A stretch of 64,000 nt of DNA from NCBI RefSeq assembly GCF_014236655.1, contig NZ_JACMYG010000023.1:36711-100710 (forward strand). The letters are read 5' to 3'. A program made the translations under genes and the position numbers. Origin of the DNA: Pseudomonas kielensis (lineage in GTDB: Bacteria > Pseudomonadota > Gammaproteobacteria > Pseudomonadales > Pseudomonadaceae). Positions 41,632-49,810 of this stretch are shown here, in pieces. Position 1 is the stretch's first letter. Each line of letters begins with the position of its first letter. The notes beneath the pieces were generated by a model, which saw only the letters and a list, made by a program, of their open reading frames with translations, was not told where the DNA came from and ran no database searches.

Positions 41632-42147
41632 CTATAGGGTCAGTAAGCGGAACAGGGCGATCTTGTTGATCTGCGCTAACGCGCACTTGAACTCGGTGTC
41701 GACCGGGTTGTGGATGCGCGTTTCGAACGCTGCGAGGATCTGATGCCGGTTGCTGCCTTTTACCGCCATGATGAAGGGAAACTTGAACTTGGCTTTGTAG
41801 GCGTCGTTCAGCTCGGTGAAGCGAGAAAACTCTTCGGCCGTGCATTGGTGAATACCGGCGCCGGCTTGTTCATGGGTGCTGGCTTCGGTCAGTTGGCCCT
41901 GGACGGCAGCTTTGCCGGCCAGGTCCGGGTGAGCGTTGATCAGCGCAAGCTGGCTTGCGTGATCGGCGCTCAACAGGATGTCGCTCATGCGCTGGTGCAG
42001 GGTCTCGATCTCATCGATCGTTGGGTCCTGGCCCAGGTCGAAGGCCTTTTCGGCCACCCATGGCGAATGTTCGTAGATATCGGCGAAAGCGTTGACGAAG
42101 GCGTCACGGCTCAGGGTCGAGGGTTTCAGCGTTTGGAAGGTGGTCAT
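41632..42147 (-). CDS. uraD: OHCU decarboxylase
   Basis: The 171-residue enzyme has the OHCU decarboxylase signatures INAHPDLAGKAA and FPFIMAVKG. It converts 2-oxo-4-hydroxy-4-carboxy-5-ureidoimidazoline to S-allantoin. The start at 42147 (MTTFQTLKPS) overlaps the puuE stop by four bases and has AAGGGG about seven bases before it. Confidence 0.94.
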   Translation of the reverse strand: MTTFQTLKPSTLSRDAFVNAFADIYEHSPWVAEKAFDLGQDPTIDEIETLHQRMSDILLSADHASQLALINAHPDLAGKAAVQGQLTEASTHEQAGAGIHQCTAEEFSRFTELNDAYKAKFKFPFIMAVKGSNRHQILAAFETRIHNPVDTEFKCALAQINKIALFRLLTL

Positions 42148-43070
42148 TTCGACGCCCCTTGGTACGGGTGGGTTTGTTGCCAGTGGCGAGCGATGTCGAC
42201 GCGGCGGCTGAACCACACCTGTTCATGACTTTTAGCGTATTCGATAAAGCGCTTGAGCGACGCCAGGCGCGCCGGGCGGCCGATCAGGCGGCAGTGCAGG
42301 CCGATCGACAGCATCTTCGGCGCTTCGGCACCTTCGGCGTAGAGCACGTCAAACGCATCCTTGAGGTATTCGAAGAAGTCGTCGCCCTTGTTGAAACCCT
42401 GGACCTGGGTGAAGCGCATGTCGTTGGTGTCCAGGGTGTAGGGGATTACCAGGTGCGGCTTGCCGGTAGGGTTGTTCGGTTCCCAGTAGGGCAGGTCATC
42501 GTCGTAGGTGTCGCAGTCGTAGAGGAAACCGCCTTCTTCCATCACCAGGCGTCGGGTGTTCGGGCCGGTGCGGCCGGTGTACCAGCCTAGCGGGCGTTCG
42601 CCAGTGATTTCGGTGAGGATGCGGATCGCTTCGAGCATGTGCTCGCGCTCTTGCGCTTCGTCCATGTACTGGTAGTCGATCCAGCGGTAGCCGTGGCTGC
42701 AGATCTCGTGACCGGCCTCGACCATCGCGCGGATCACGTCCGGATGGCGCTGGGCGGCCATGGCTACGGCGAAGACGGTCAGCGGAATGTCGAATTCCTT
42801 GAACAGTTTGAGAATCCGCCAGACGCCGACACGGCTGCCATACTCGTACAAGGACTCCATGCTCATGTTGCGCTCGCCCTGCAGCGGTTGCGCCGAGACC
42901 ATTTCCGAGAGGAAGGCTTCCGATTCTTTGTCGCCGTGCAGAATGTTGCGCTCGCCGCCTTCTTCGTAGTTGAGCACGAAGGACAAGGCGATGCGGGCAT
43001 TGCCCGGCCAGTGTGGGTGGGGAGGGTTACTGCCGTAACCGATCAGGTCGCGTGGGTAGTCAGCGCTCAC
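42144..43070 (-). CDS. puuE: Allantoinase, polysaccharide-deacetylase type
   Basis: The 308-residue protein begins MSADYPRDLIGYGSNPPHPHWPGNARIALSF, the PuuE pattern, and has a deacetylase-like fold with HGYRWIDYQ and IGLHCRLIGRP. PuuE hydrolyses allantoin to allantoate and is unrelated to the metal-dependent AllB. The start is GTG 43070 with a GGAAG site. It is the first gene of puuE-uraD-alc-allA-puuD; a TTGTATACAA palindrome lies 100 bases upstream. Confidence 0.95.
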   Translation of the reverse strand: MSADYPRDLIGYGSNPPHPHWPGNARIALSFVLNYEEGGERNILHGDKESEAFLSEMVSAQPLQGERNMSMESLYEYGSRVGVWRILKLFKEFDIPLTVFAVAMAAQRHPDVIRAMVEAGHEICSHGYRWIDYQYMDEAQEREHMLEAIRILTEITGERPLGWYTGRTGPNTRRLVMEEGGFLYDCDTYDDDLPYWEPNNPTGKPHLVIPYTLDTNDMRFTQVQGFNKGDDFFEYLKDAFDVLYAEGAEAPKMLSIGLHCRLIGRPARLASLKRFIEYAKSHEQVWFSRRVDIARHWQQTHPYQGASK

Positions 43071-43169
43071 TGCAGTCTTCCTTCTTATTCGAGTTTGCTT
43101 ATTCGCGATAAGGGGTGGTGTGGCGGCCTGGTGGTGAGGTGGCAGGCTGGCGTCACAGCGATGGAGTGA

Positions 43170-43179
43170 TTGTATACAA
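43170..43179. promoter_or_regulatory. TTGTATACAA operator upstream of puuE
   Basis: This perfect ten-base palindrome also recurs at 46215-46224 and, with one change, at 43364-43373. On the minus strand it overlaps a possible -10 (TACAAT). GntR-type regulators bind sites of this form. No regulator gene is in the cluster. Confidence 0.65.
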
Positions 43180-43363
43180 CTTTATGTGCGCTTTGTAAGC
43201 CTGATTTTTTCCATTTTTCATCCGCTGTCATCTTCCAGTGCGACTGCAAGAAATCTACCTGAATGGTCAGCTTATGGACAGGAGGTCGTTATTGGCTGTG
43301 GTTCTGCGGATAAACGGGGCGAGGCGGGTAGGTCAGGAAGCTTGGGAGAAAAAGTGATTATTA

Positions 43364-43373
43364 TTGTGTACAA
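43364..43373. promoter_or_regulatory. TTGTGTACAA operator upstream of uraH
   Basis: It has one mismatch to the TTGTATACAA palindrome and lies within ATTGTGTACAAT (43363-43374). It sits 132 bases before the uraH start. The 435-base divergent gap between puuE and uraH is AT-rich and otherwise holds no supported gene. Confidence 0.6.
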
Positions 43374-43505
43374 TTTTTATTGAAAGTGTCTTAATCAGCT
43401 GCTCGCCGCAACTTTTCGTGCTCCGAAAGGGTGCGGTCTCCTTTCAACTGACTTCGGGAGGCGCGAGGCCTGACTGCCGTACACGGGGGCAGGCGCGCAG
43501 AATCA

Positions 43506-43859
43506 ATGGGACGTTTGACTACACACGTTTTGGATGCAGCACACGGTTGCCCGGGCAGCTCGATCAAGGTCGAGTTGTACCGCGTTGAGGGTTCGCAGCT
43601 GGAATTGGTCGCCAGCGCACTGACCAACAGCGATGGCCGTTGTGATGCGCCCTTGTTGCAAGGCGATGACTACCGTTCCGGGGTCTATCAGCTGCAGTTT
43701 CATGCCGGCGACTACTACCGCGCCCGCGGTGTCCAGCTGCCGGAGCCGGCGTTCCTGGATGTGGTGGTACTGCGCTTCGGTATCTCGGCCGAGCAGGATC
43801 ACTACCATGTGCCGCTGCTGATTTCGCCATACAGCTATTCGACCTACAGAGGAAGCTAG
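43506..43859 (+). CDS. uraH: 5-Hydroxyisourate hydrolase
   Basis: The 117-residue transthyretin-like protein starts MGRLTTHVLDAAHGCPG and ends with the C-terminal tetrapeptide YRGS; both ends carry catalytic residues. It hydrolyses 5-hydroxyisourate to OHCU, between PuuD and UraD. It is transcribed alone, divergently from puuE, and ends at a good terminator. The ribosome site before the ATG is weak. Confidence 0.95.
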   Translation: MGRLTTHVLDAAHGCPGSSIKVELYRVEGSQLELVASALTNSDGRCDAPLLQGDDYRSGVYQLQFHAGDYYRARGVQLPEPAFLDVVVLRFGISAEQDHYHVPLLISPYSYSTYRGS

Positions 43860-43899
43860 ATCCCCCAAGAATCTGCGCAAAAAGCTTCTTTGGTCTTTC

Positions 43900-43925
43900 G
43901 CCCGCTCACACTGCGGGCTTTTTTT
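43900..43925 (+). terminator. Terminator after uraH
   Basis: The GCCCGC/GCGGGC stem with a seven-base loop is followed by seven T residues. Confidence 0.9.
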
Positions 43926-43959
43926 CGCCCTGGAAAAATGTGGTGCCTGTGCTGACGCC

Positions 43960-44034
43960 ATCGCTAGCAGGCTAGCTCCCACACTGGATTTATGAATGCC
44001 GAAAACCCAATGTGGGAGCTAGCCTGCTAGCGAT
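43960..44034. repeat. Paired inverted REP (GTGGGAGC type)
   Basis: ATCGCTAGCAGGCTAGCTCC and its inverted copy lie between the convergent uraH and LysE-type genes, enclosing about 30 bases. Confidence 0.85.
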
Positions 44035-44045
44035 GCTCTTTGCTG

Positions 44046-44672
44046 TTAGCGGCTCAACAGGGAGGCCGCGCCGGCGCCACTGAACAAGCCGGCGCTGATC
44101 CGGTTGAACCAGCTTTGCCCCTTGCCGCTGCGCAGGTAGCGCGCGGCCCCGTGGGCGCCCAGGCCGTAGGCCAGCTTGCAGCACAGGTCAAGCAGGGTCC
44201 AGGTGACGATCATGATCAGCAACTGCGGCAAGAACGGCTGCTGTGCGCTGAGGAACTGGGGCAGGAAGGCGGCAAAGAACAGGATGTCCTTGGGATTGCT
44301 CGCTCCCAGTACAAAGGCGCGCCCGAACAGTGCACGAAAGCGCGGCACGGCTGTCGCCTGGGGCACTTCAGTGGCGTGGGCCGGTTGCCGGGACTGCTGC
44401 CAGCTCTGCCAGGCAAGGTAGAACAGGTACAGGGCACCGACGATCTTCAGCGCGCTGAACAGCTGCTCCGAGGCCAGCAGCAACGCGCCAAGGCCCAGGG
44501 CCGAGGCGCTCAGCAGGCAGATCGAGGCGAACACCCCGCCGAGAAACGCCGGGTAAGAGCGGCGCAAACCATAGTTCAGGCTGTTGCTGATCATCAATAA
44601 CGACAAGGGGCCCGGGATCAGGATCACGACCAGGGCGGCGCCGCTGAACAGCAGCCAGGTTTCCAGACTCAT
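44046..44672 (-). CDS. LysE-family amino acid exporter
   Basis: The 208-residue, six-helix protein has the LysE/RhtB opening LVVILIPGPLSLLMISNSLNYG (read in parts) and FVLGASNPKDILFFAAFLPQF. The family exports amino acids such as lysine, threonine or homoserine. The ATG at 44672 follows GGAGG by seven bases. The substrate is unknown. It lies 64 bases downstream of the AzgA-type permease gene on the same strand and may share its transcript. Confidence 0.87.
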   Translation of the reverse strand: MSLETWLLFSGAALVVILIPGPLSLLMISNSLNYGLRRSYPAFLGGVFASICLLSASALGLGALLLASEQLFSALKIVGALYLFYLAWQSWQQSRQPAHATEVPQATAVPRFRALFGRAFVLGASNPKDILFFAAFLPQFLSAQQPFLPQLLIMIVTWTLLDLCCKLAYGLGAHGAARYLRSGKGQSWFNRISAGLFSGAGAASLLSR

Positions 44673-44736
44673 CACTTTCCTCCATATGTGCAAAAGCCCC
44701 ACCCGACGGGGTGAGGCTGGGTCACGCTTGAAACGC

Positions 44737-46086
44737 TTACAAGAAAATGAACTTGGCGATGAAGATCGCGCAAAGTACCCACAGGCTGACGGAAATTTCC
44801 TTGTACTTGCCAGTACCGGCCTTCAGGGCCACGTACGTGATAAAGCCCAGCGCGATGCCGTCGGCGACCGAAAAGGTCAGGGGCATCATGATCGCGGTGA
44901 CGATCGCTGGAATACTGTCGGTGGCTTCGTCCCACTCGATGTGAGCCATGCCGCCCATCATCAGCATCGCCACATAGATCAATGCACCGGCGGTGGCATA
45001 GGCAGGAATCATGCCCGCCAGCGGAGCGAAAAACATCGCGGCAATAAACAGCACGCCGACGGTCACGGCGGTAAGACCGGTGCGACCTCCTGCTGCCACA
45101 CCCGCGGCACTTTCCACATAGCTGGTGACTGGAGGGACGCCGACCACCGCGCCAAACACGCTGGAGGCACTGTCGGCCTTCATGGCGCGGGAGAGGTTTT
45201 CGATCTTGCCGTCCTGACCCACCAGGTTGGCCCGCTGCGCGACACCCATCAGGGTCCCGGCGGTGTCAAACATGTGTACGAAGAGGAACGCCAGCACCAC
45301 GCTGATCATGCTGACATTGAACACGCCAGCGACGTTCATGGCCATCCAGGTCGGCGCCAGGCTCGGCGGGGCGGACATGATGCCCTCGTAGTGCACCAGG
45401 CCCAGGCCCCAACCGGCCAGGGTCACGGTGATGATACTGATGAGGATGGCGCCGAAGACCCGGTGATAGCTCAGGATGGCGATCATCAGGAAGCAGATGG
45501 CGGCCAGCAGCGGGCCCGGCTCGCGCAGGGAACCGAGCTTGATCAGGGTGGCCGGGCTGTCGACCACGATGCCGGCGGTCTTCAGGCCGATCAGCCCGAG
45601 GAACAGGCCGACACCGGCACCCATGGCATAGCGCAGGCTCACGGGGATGCTATTGAGCAGCCATTCGCGGATTCGCGAGAAGGTCAGGATCATGAACAAC
45701 ACACCGGAGACGAACACCGCGCCCAGTGCGGTTTCCCAGTTGTAGCCCATGGTCCCGACCACGGTGTAGGTAAAGAACGCGTTCAAGCCCATGCCCGGCG
45801 CCAGGCCCACAGGCCAGTTGGCATACAGCCCCATCAACAGGCAGCCCAGTGCTGCAGCGATGCAGGTGGCGACAAAGGCCGCACCGTGATCGATGCCGGC
45901 ATCGGCCATGATGTTCGGGTTGACGAAGATGATGTAGGCCATGGTGATGAAGGTGGTCAGGCCGGCGATCAGCTCGGTCTTCACCGTGGTGCCATGCACG
46001 CTGAGTTTAAACAGGCGTTCCAGCCAGCCGGTGCGTAAGGGCGGCGAGAGATCCAGCGGCGATGCTTCGGATTTGCGGCTTTCCAC
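44737..46086 (-). CDS. AzgA-family hypoxanthine/guanine/adenine permease
   Basis: The 449-residue, 12-14-helix transporter shows the AzgA/GhxP signatures: ELIAGLTTFITMAYIIFVNP, GLAPGMGLNAFFTYTVV and VPPVTSYVESAAGVAAGGRTGL (read in parts). It would bring hypoxanthine, guanine or adenine into the cell, upstream of xanthine and urate oxidation. The GTG start at 46086 has TGAGGAG eight bases before it. Its promoter carries the TTGTATACAA palindrome seen at puuE. Confidence 0.9.
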   Translation of the reverse strand: MESRKSEASPLDLSPPLRTGWLERLFKLSVHGTTVKTELIAGLTTFITMAYIIFVNPNIMADAGIDHGAAFVATCIAAALGCLLMGLYANWPVGLAPGMGLNAFFTYTVVGTMGYNWETALGAVFVSGVLFMILTFSRIREWLLNSIPVSLRYAMGAGVGLFLGLIGLKTAGIVVDSPATLIKLGSLREPGPLLAAICFLMIAILSYHRVFGAILISIITVTLAGWGLGLVHYEGIMSAPPSLAPTWMAMNVAGVFNVSMISVVLAFLFVHMFDTAGTLMGVAQRANLVGQDGKIENLSRAMKADSASSVFGAVVGVPPVTSYVESAAGVAAGGRTGLTAVTVGVLFIAAMFFAPLAGMIPAYATAGALIYVAMLMMGGMAHIEWDEATDSIPAIVTAIMMPLTFSVADGIALGFITYVALKAGTGKYKEISVSLWVLCAIFIAKFIFL

Positions 46087-46205
46087 AGCGAGTACTCCTC
46101 AAGAGTTTTATTGTTATTTCCAGAGCCGGACACAGAGGTGGGTAGCGGCTCTTTGAGGCACTTGCGAATTTGTTGACCGCTTGGTCAGGAACTCGCACGA
46201 AGCGA

Positions 46206-46233
46206 ATTATGCTTTTGTATACAAATAAAGCAA
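46206..46233 (-). promoter_or_regulatory. AzgA permease promoter with operator inside the spacer
   Basis: On the minus strand TTGCTT (46233-46228) and CATAAT (46211-46206) are 16 bases apart. The perfect palindrome TTGTATACAA (46224-46215) lies within the spacer, so a bound protein would block RNA polymerase. Confidence 0.65.
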
Positions 46234-46305
46234 ATAATGTTTTCTGTTTTGTCGACGAAAAATCTGGCGATAGGGATATATCGCCAGTGGATCCAGACTG
46301 AGGGC

Positions 46306-46752
46306 TCAGTCTGCGAGCGCTTGGGTTTGCCCCAGGGCTTTGTTGACCGCCAGCCAGCCATCCACTGCGGCTTCACCCGCCTCGGCAAACACGCGCTCGA
46401 GCAGTTTCACCTGTTCACGGCGCAGCGCGGCTTCGAAGCGCACACCTTCGCTGGTCAGTTGCAGCAAGCGCTTACGTTTGTCGTCCACGGCCGCGACGCT
46501 GTCCACCAGGTGCATTTCCAGCAATTGGCGCAGGGGCATGTTCAGTGCCTGCTTGCTCACGCCCAGCAGCGCAAGCAATTGCTTGACGCTCAAGCTCGGA
46601 TAGCGGGCGATGAAAAACACGATGCGCTGGTGTACCCGGCTGAGGCCGCGGCGTTCGAGCATTTCGTCGGCTTTGGCGGTGAAGGCCTGGTAGCCGAAAA
46701 AAAACGCTTCCATGGCGGCTTGCTGGGTGCTTTGGGATTTAAGGTCAAGCAT
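46306..46752 (-). CDS. MarR-family transcriptional regulator
   Basis: The 148-residue protein has a winged helix at about residues 40-105 (HQRIVFFIARYPSLSVKQLLALLGVSKQALNMPLRQL, read in parts) and the wing DDKRKRLLQLT, flanked by dimerisation helices. It is divergent from an aminotransferase gene with 82 bases between starts. Two identical GTCAA-N5-TTGAC palindromes lie at the gene start and in the intergenic region and are probably its operators. No good ribosome site precedes the ATG. Confidence 0.85.
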   Translation of the reverse strand: MLDLKSQSTQQAAMEAFFFGYQAFTAKADEMLERRGLSRVHQRIVFFIARYPSLSVKQLLALLGVSKQALNMPLRQLLEMHLVDSVAAVDDKRKRLLQLTSEGVRFEAALRREQVKLLERVFAEAGEAAVDGWLAVNKALGQTQALAD

Positions 46753-46757
46753 ATTGA
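46743..46757. promoter_or_regulatory. GTCAA-N5-TTGAC palindrome, site 1
   Basis: It overlaps the first codons of the MarR gene and the -35 (TTGACG) of the aminotransferase promoter. It has the same arms as site 2, with a centre-to-centre distance of 42 bases (four helical turns). Confidence 0.6.
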
Positions 46758-46781
46758 CGTATCTGTCCGGGCTGGCGTAAT
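46753..46781 (+). promoter_or_regulatory. Sigma-70 promoter of the aminotransferase gene
   Basis: TTGACG (46753-46758) and GTAATT (46776-46781) are separated by 17 bases. Both flanks carry a candidate MarR operator. Confidence 0.55.
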
Positions 46782-46784
46782 TTC

Positions 46785-46799
46785 GGTCAATCAGTTTGA
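46785..46799. promoter_or_regulatory. GTCAA-N5-TTGAC palindrome, site 2
   Basis: GTCAATCAGTTTGAC lies just after the -10, over the expected transcription start of the aminotransferase gene. Confidence 0.6.
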
Positions 46800-46834
46800 C
46801 TTAATTCCCTTGGCCTTTGCTACCGGTGACCCCC

Positions 46835-48001
46835 ATGGCTTTTTCCGAACGTGTTGCGCGCCTCAAGAGTTCCTTGATCCGTGAAATCCTCGCCGCGGCC
46901 CAGCGCCCGGAAGTGATGTCGTTTGCCGGCGGCCTGCCGGCCGAAGCCATGCTGCCGAAGGTGGAGTGGGCCGATATGCCGGTGTCCATGGGCCAATACG
47001 GCATGAGCGAAGGCGAGCCGGCGCTGCGTGAAGCCTTGGCGGCAGAGGCGCGAGCCCTCGGTGTGCCCTGTGAGGCGAGCCAGGTCCTGGTGGTCAGTGG
47101 TTCGCAACAGACCCTCGACCTGGCGGCCAAGCTGTACATCGATCAGGGCACCGAAATCCTGCTCGAAGCGCCGACCTACCTGGCCGCGCTACAAATTTTC
47201 CAGCTGTTTGGTGCTGATTGCCTGAGCGTGCCGCTGGAGGCCGACGGCCCCGACCTGGTGGAGCTGCGGGCGCGCCTGGAGCAACACCGTCCGGCGTTCA
47301 TCTACCTGATCCCAACCTTCCAGAACCCCTCGGCGGTGCGCTACAGCGAGGCCAAGCGTGATGGTGTGGCGGCGTTGCTCGACGAGTTCGGCGTGACCCT
47401 GATCGAGGACGAGCCGTACCGCGAGCTGACATTCGATGGCGCCAGCGCCACGCCGATTGTCAGCCGCTTGCAGCGGGCGAGCTGGATCTACACCGGCACC
47501 GTGTCCAAGACCTTGCTGCCGGGCCTGCGTGTCGGCTACCTGATTGCCAGTCCGGACCTGTTCCCGCACTTGCTGCGGCTCAAGCAGTCGGCGGACCTGC
47601 ACACCAACCGTGTCGGCCAGTGGCAGGCCTTGCAGTGGATCGGCACCGAGCGCCTGCGTGATCACCTGAGCGAGCTGCGGGACTTCTACCGGGGCCGGCG
47701 CGATGGATTCCAGGCGGCGCTGCACAGGCATTTCAGCGAGCTGGCGGACTGGGAGCTGCCCCAGGGCGGTCTGTTTTTCTGGCTGACCCTCAAGCAGCCG
47801 CTCGACACCCGGACCCTGCTCAAGGCGGCATTGGCCAATGATGTGGCGTTCATGCCGGGTGAGCCGTTCTTTCCCGACCCGGATCGCAACCTGGGTCACC
47901 TGCGGCTGAATTTCAGCCACATTGACCCAGCGCGCCTGGATGAAGGGCTCAAGCGGTTGGCGGCGGTGGTGCGTGAGGGACAGGCGCGGCAGGCGGCATG
48001 A
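46835..48001 (+). CDS. PLP-dependent aminotransferase (class I, KAT-II/LysN-like)
   Basis: The 388-residue enzyme has the class I fold-type I pattern. MSFAGGLPAEAMLP marks the substrate arm of the 2-aminoadipate/multi-substrate group, and SGSQQTLDLAAKLYIDQG is also present. The PLP-binding Lys225 lies in TGTVSKTLLPGLRVGYL. It transfers amino groups between amino acids and 2-oxoacids. The start at 46835 gives MAFSERVARLKSS. The divergent MarR gene probably controls it; the true substrate is unknown. Confidence 0.88.
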   Translation: MAFSERVARLKSSLIREILAAAQRPEVMSFAGGLPAEAMLPKVEWADMPVSMGQYGMSEGEPALREALAAEARALGVPCEASQVLVVSGSQQTLDLAAKLYIDQGTEILLEAPTYLAALQIFQLFGADCLSVPLEADGPDLVELRARLEQHRPAFIYLIPTFQNPSAVRYSEAKRDGVAALLDEFGVTLIEDEPYRELTFDGASATPIVSRLQRASWIYTGTVSKTLLPGLRVGYLIASPDLFPHLLRLKQSADLHTNRVGQWQALQWIGTERLRDHLSELRDFYRGRRDGFQAALHRHFSELADWELPQGGLFFWLTLKQPLDTRTLLKAALANDVAFMPGEPFFPDPDRNLGHLRLNFSHIDPARLDEGLKRLAAVVREGQARQAA

Positions 48002-48010
48002 GGGGAGGCT

Positions 48011-48052
48011 AGACAACAATAAACCGGCCAATCGGCCGGTTTATTGTTGTCT
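48011..48052. terminator. Long perfect hairpin between convergent genes
   Basis: A 19-pair stem (arm AGACAACAATAAACCGGCC) with loop AATC separates the aminotransferase and GST-like genes. The AT-rich base gives T-rich tails on both strands. Confidence 0.8.
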
Positions 48053-48079
48053 GGGGTTTGTGTTTCCAGCGCCCAACGA

Positions 48080-48451
48080 TCAGGCGGCGGCGAAACGCTG
48101 GTCCAGGTAATCGATGATCACCTTGGACTCGTACATCCAGGTGGTCTGGCCGTTCTCTTCGATGCGCAGGCACGGCACCTTGATCTTGCCGCCTTGCTCC
48201 AGCAGGGTCTGGCGGTCCTGCTCGTTGTTCTTGGCATCGCGCAGGGCGACTGGCACGTTCAGGCGGCGCAGGGTGCGGCGGGTTTTCACGCAGAACGGGC
48301 AAGCGTGGAACTGGTACAGGGTCAGGCCCTTGGCGGCGGCTTCAACCTGGGCCTGGGCAGGGGCAGGGCGCTGCTTTTTACCAGGACGGGTGATGAAGTC
48401 GATGAAGATGATCAACTGGCCGAGGCCGACACGAAGCGCTTTGACGAACAC
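48080..48451 (-). CDS. Membrane-associated glutaredoxin/GST N-terminal domain protein
   Basis: The 123-residue protein has a short hydrophobic segment at the N-terminus (LGQLIIFIDFI) and a thioredoxin-like domain. The domain has the redox motif CPFC (in YQFHACPFCVKTRRTL), cis-Pro in KVPCLRIEENG and the C-terminal YESKVIIDYLDQRF of GST N-domains. It probably works as a glutaredoxin-type thiol reductase. The GTG at 48451 is chosen for the GAGG eight bases upstream; a TTG at 48472 would add seven residues. Confidence 0.8.
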   Translation of the reverse strand: MFVKALRVGLGQLIIFIDFITRPGKKQRPAPAQAQVEAAAKGLTLYQFHACPFCVKTRRTLRRLNVPVALRDAKNNEQDRQTLLEQGGKIKVPCLRIEENGQTTWMYESKVIIDYLDQRFAAA

Positions 48452-48512
48452 GATGTAAGCCTCACGGGGCAAATGGGAATGGCGCGCAGCTTACCTGATT
48501 TTTCACCGACGA

Positions 48513-48541
48513 AAAAAAACCGGCGATGAACGCCGGTTTTC
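48513..48541 (-). terminator. Terminator after folE
   Basis: The ACCGGCG/CGCCGGT stem with loop ATGAA has an A-run on the left, which gives a T-run on the minus strand after folE. Confidence 0.85.
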
Positions 48542-48554
48542 CAGGGGCCGCGTA

Positions 48555-49100
48555 TTACTTGATCAGGCTGAGAAACTCGCTGCGGGTGGCCGCATTTTCG
48601 CGGAACTCACCCAGCATCACCGAAGTGATCATCGACGAATTCTGTTTCTCCACACCGCGCATCATCATGCACATGTGCTTGGCCTCGATCACCACCGCAA
48701 CGCCCAGGGCGCCGGTGACTTGCTGCACCGCATCGGCGATCTGGCGGCTGAGGTTTTCCTGGATCTGCAGGCGACGGGCGTACATATCGACGATCCGCGC
48801 GACTTTCGACAGGCCCAGTACCTTGCCACTCGGAATATAGGCGACGTGCGCCTTGCCGATGAAAGGCAGCAGGTGGTGTTCGCACAACGAGTAAAGCTCG
48901 ATGTCCTTGACCAGTACCATTTCGCTGTTGTCGGAGCTGAACAAGGCACCGTTGGTGACTTCTTCAAGTGTCTGTTCATAACCGCGGCAAAGGTACTGCA
49001 TGGCTTTGGCGGCACGCTTTGGCGTGTCGAGCAGGCCCTCGCGGGACACGTCCTCGCCCAGTTGGCCGAGAATCGCGGTGTAATTCTGTTCCAGGGACAT
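48555..49100 (-). CDS. folE: GTP cyclohydrolase I
   Basis: The 181-residue enzyme has the zinc and active-site motifs LYSLCEHHLLPFIGKAHVAYIP and KHMCMMMRGVEKQNSSM. It converts GTP to 7,8-dihydroneopterin triphosphate, the first step towards folate and related pterins. The length is typical of the short FolE paralogues of Pseudomonas, which usually have more than one. Confidence 0.95.
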   Translation of the reverse strand: MSLEQNYTAILGQLGEDVSREGLLDTPKRAAKAMQYLCRGYEQTLEEVTNGALFSSDNSEMVLVKDIELYSLCEHHLLPFIGKAHVAYIPSGKVLGLSKVARIVDMYARRLQIQENLSRQIADAVQQVTGALGVAVVIEAKHMCMMMRGVEKQNSSMITSVMLGEFRENAATRSEFLSLIK

Positions 49101-49177
49101 GAAACTACCTGTGGGATTTTACGCAAAGGGCAAGGGTACGGTGGCGGACACGGCGCTGCAAGCGTGATGCATCAGCT

Positions 49178-49735
49178 TTACTCGTCGCGGCCTTCCATCA
49201 TGGTTCGTTTGAGCATCACATACACCGCACCGGCGCCGCCGTGCCTGGCCTGGCAGGAGGTGAAGCCCAGGACCTGTGAATGCTGGCGCAGCCAGGTGTT
49301 GACGTGGCTTTTGATCATCGGGCGCTTGCCGTCCAGGCGCACGGCCTTGCCGTGGGTCACGCGCACGCAGCGGATTTCGAATTTTGTTGCTTCGGCGAGA
49401 AATGCCCAGAGCGTCTCGCGGGCCTTTTCCACGTTCATGCCGTGCAGGTCGAGGCTGCCTTCGAACGGGATCTGCCCGATCTTGAGCTTGCGCATCTGGC
49501 TTTCCTGGACCCCGTCACGTGCCCACATCAACTCGTCTTCCGGGCCGACATCGATCACGAACTGGTCGGACAGGCCGTCCACAGCCGCCACGTCGGTACG
49601 GATGGTCGCTGCCTGGCGCAGCTTGGCAATCTGCGCGCGGTCAGCCTTGGGCTTGCCGGTTTCGGCGCGGTCGTGCTTGATCGGCTTGACGCCTTGGATC
49701 GCACTTTTGAACAGGGAAAAATCGTCGTCTTGCAT
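49178..49735 (-). CDS. Smr-domain endonuclease-like protein
   Basis: The 185-residue protein has a charged N-terminal arm. Its C-terminal Smr domain has the motifs SLDLHGMNVEKA, VTHGKAVRLDGKRP and the GGAGAVYVML loop, as in the C-terminus of MutS2 and in E. coli SmrA/SmrB. SmrB-type proteins cut mRNA at collided ribosomes; others nick DNA. Which of these applies cannot be told here. It follows the small membrane protein gene at 49811-50131 on the same strand. Confidence 0.88.
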   Translation of the reverse strand: MQDDDFSLFKSAIQGVKPIKHDRAETGKPKADRAQIAKLRQAATIRTDVAAVDGLSDQFVIDVGPEDELMWARDGVQESQMRKLKIGQIPFEGSLDLHGMNVEKARETLWAFLAEATKFEIRCVRVTHGKAVRLDGKRPMIKSHVNTWLRQHSQVLGFTSCQARHGGAGAVYVMLKRTMMEGRDE

Positions 49736-49810
49736 GTCAGCCTCCGCGAAGGGCGGCCAGTTTACCCAAGTCGAGGTGAATCGGGCGCGGCAAAACGCGT
49801 CGCGCGCGAC

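Noticed and set aside
43186..43383. A 65-codon plus-strand frame in the puuE-uraH gap
   Set aside because: Low-complexity composition, no ribosome site, and it overlaps the uraH operator.
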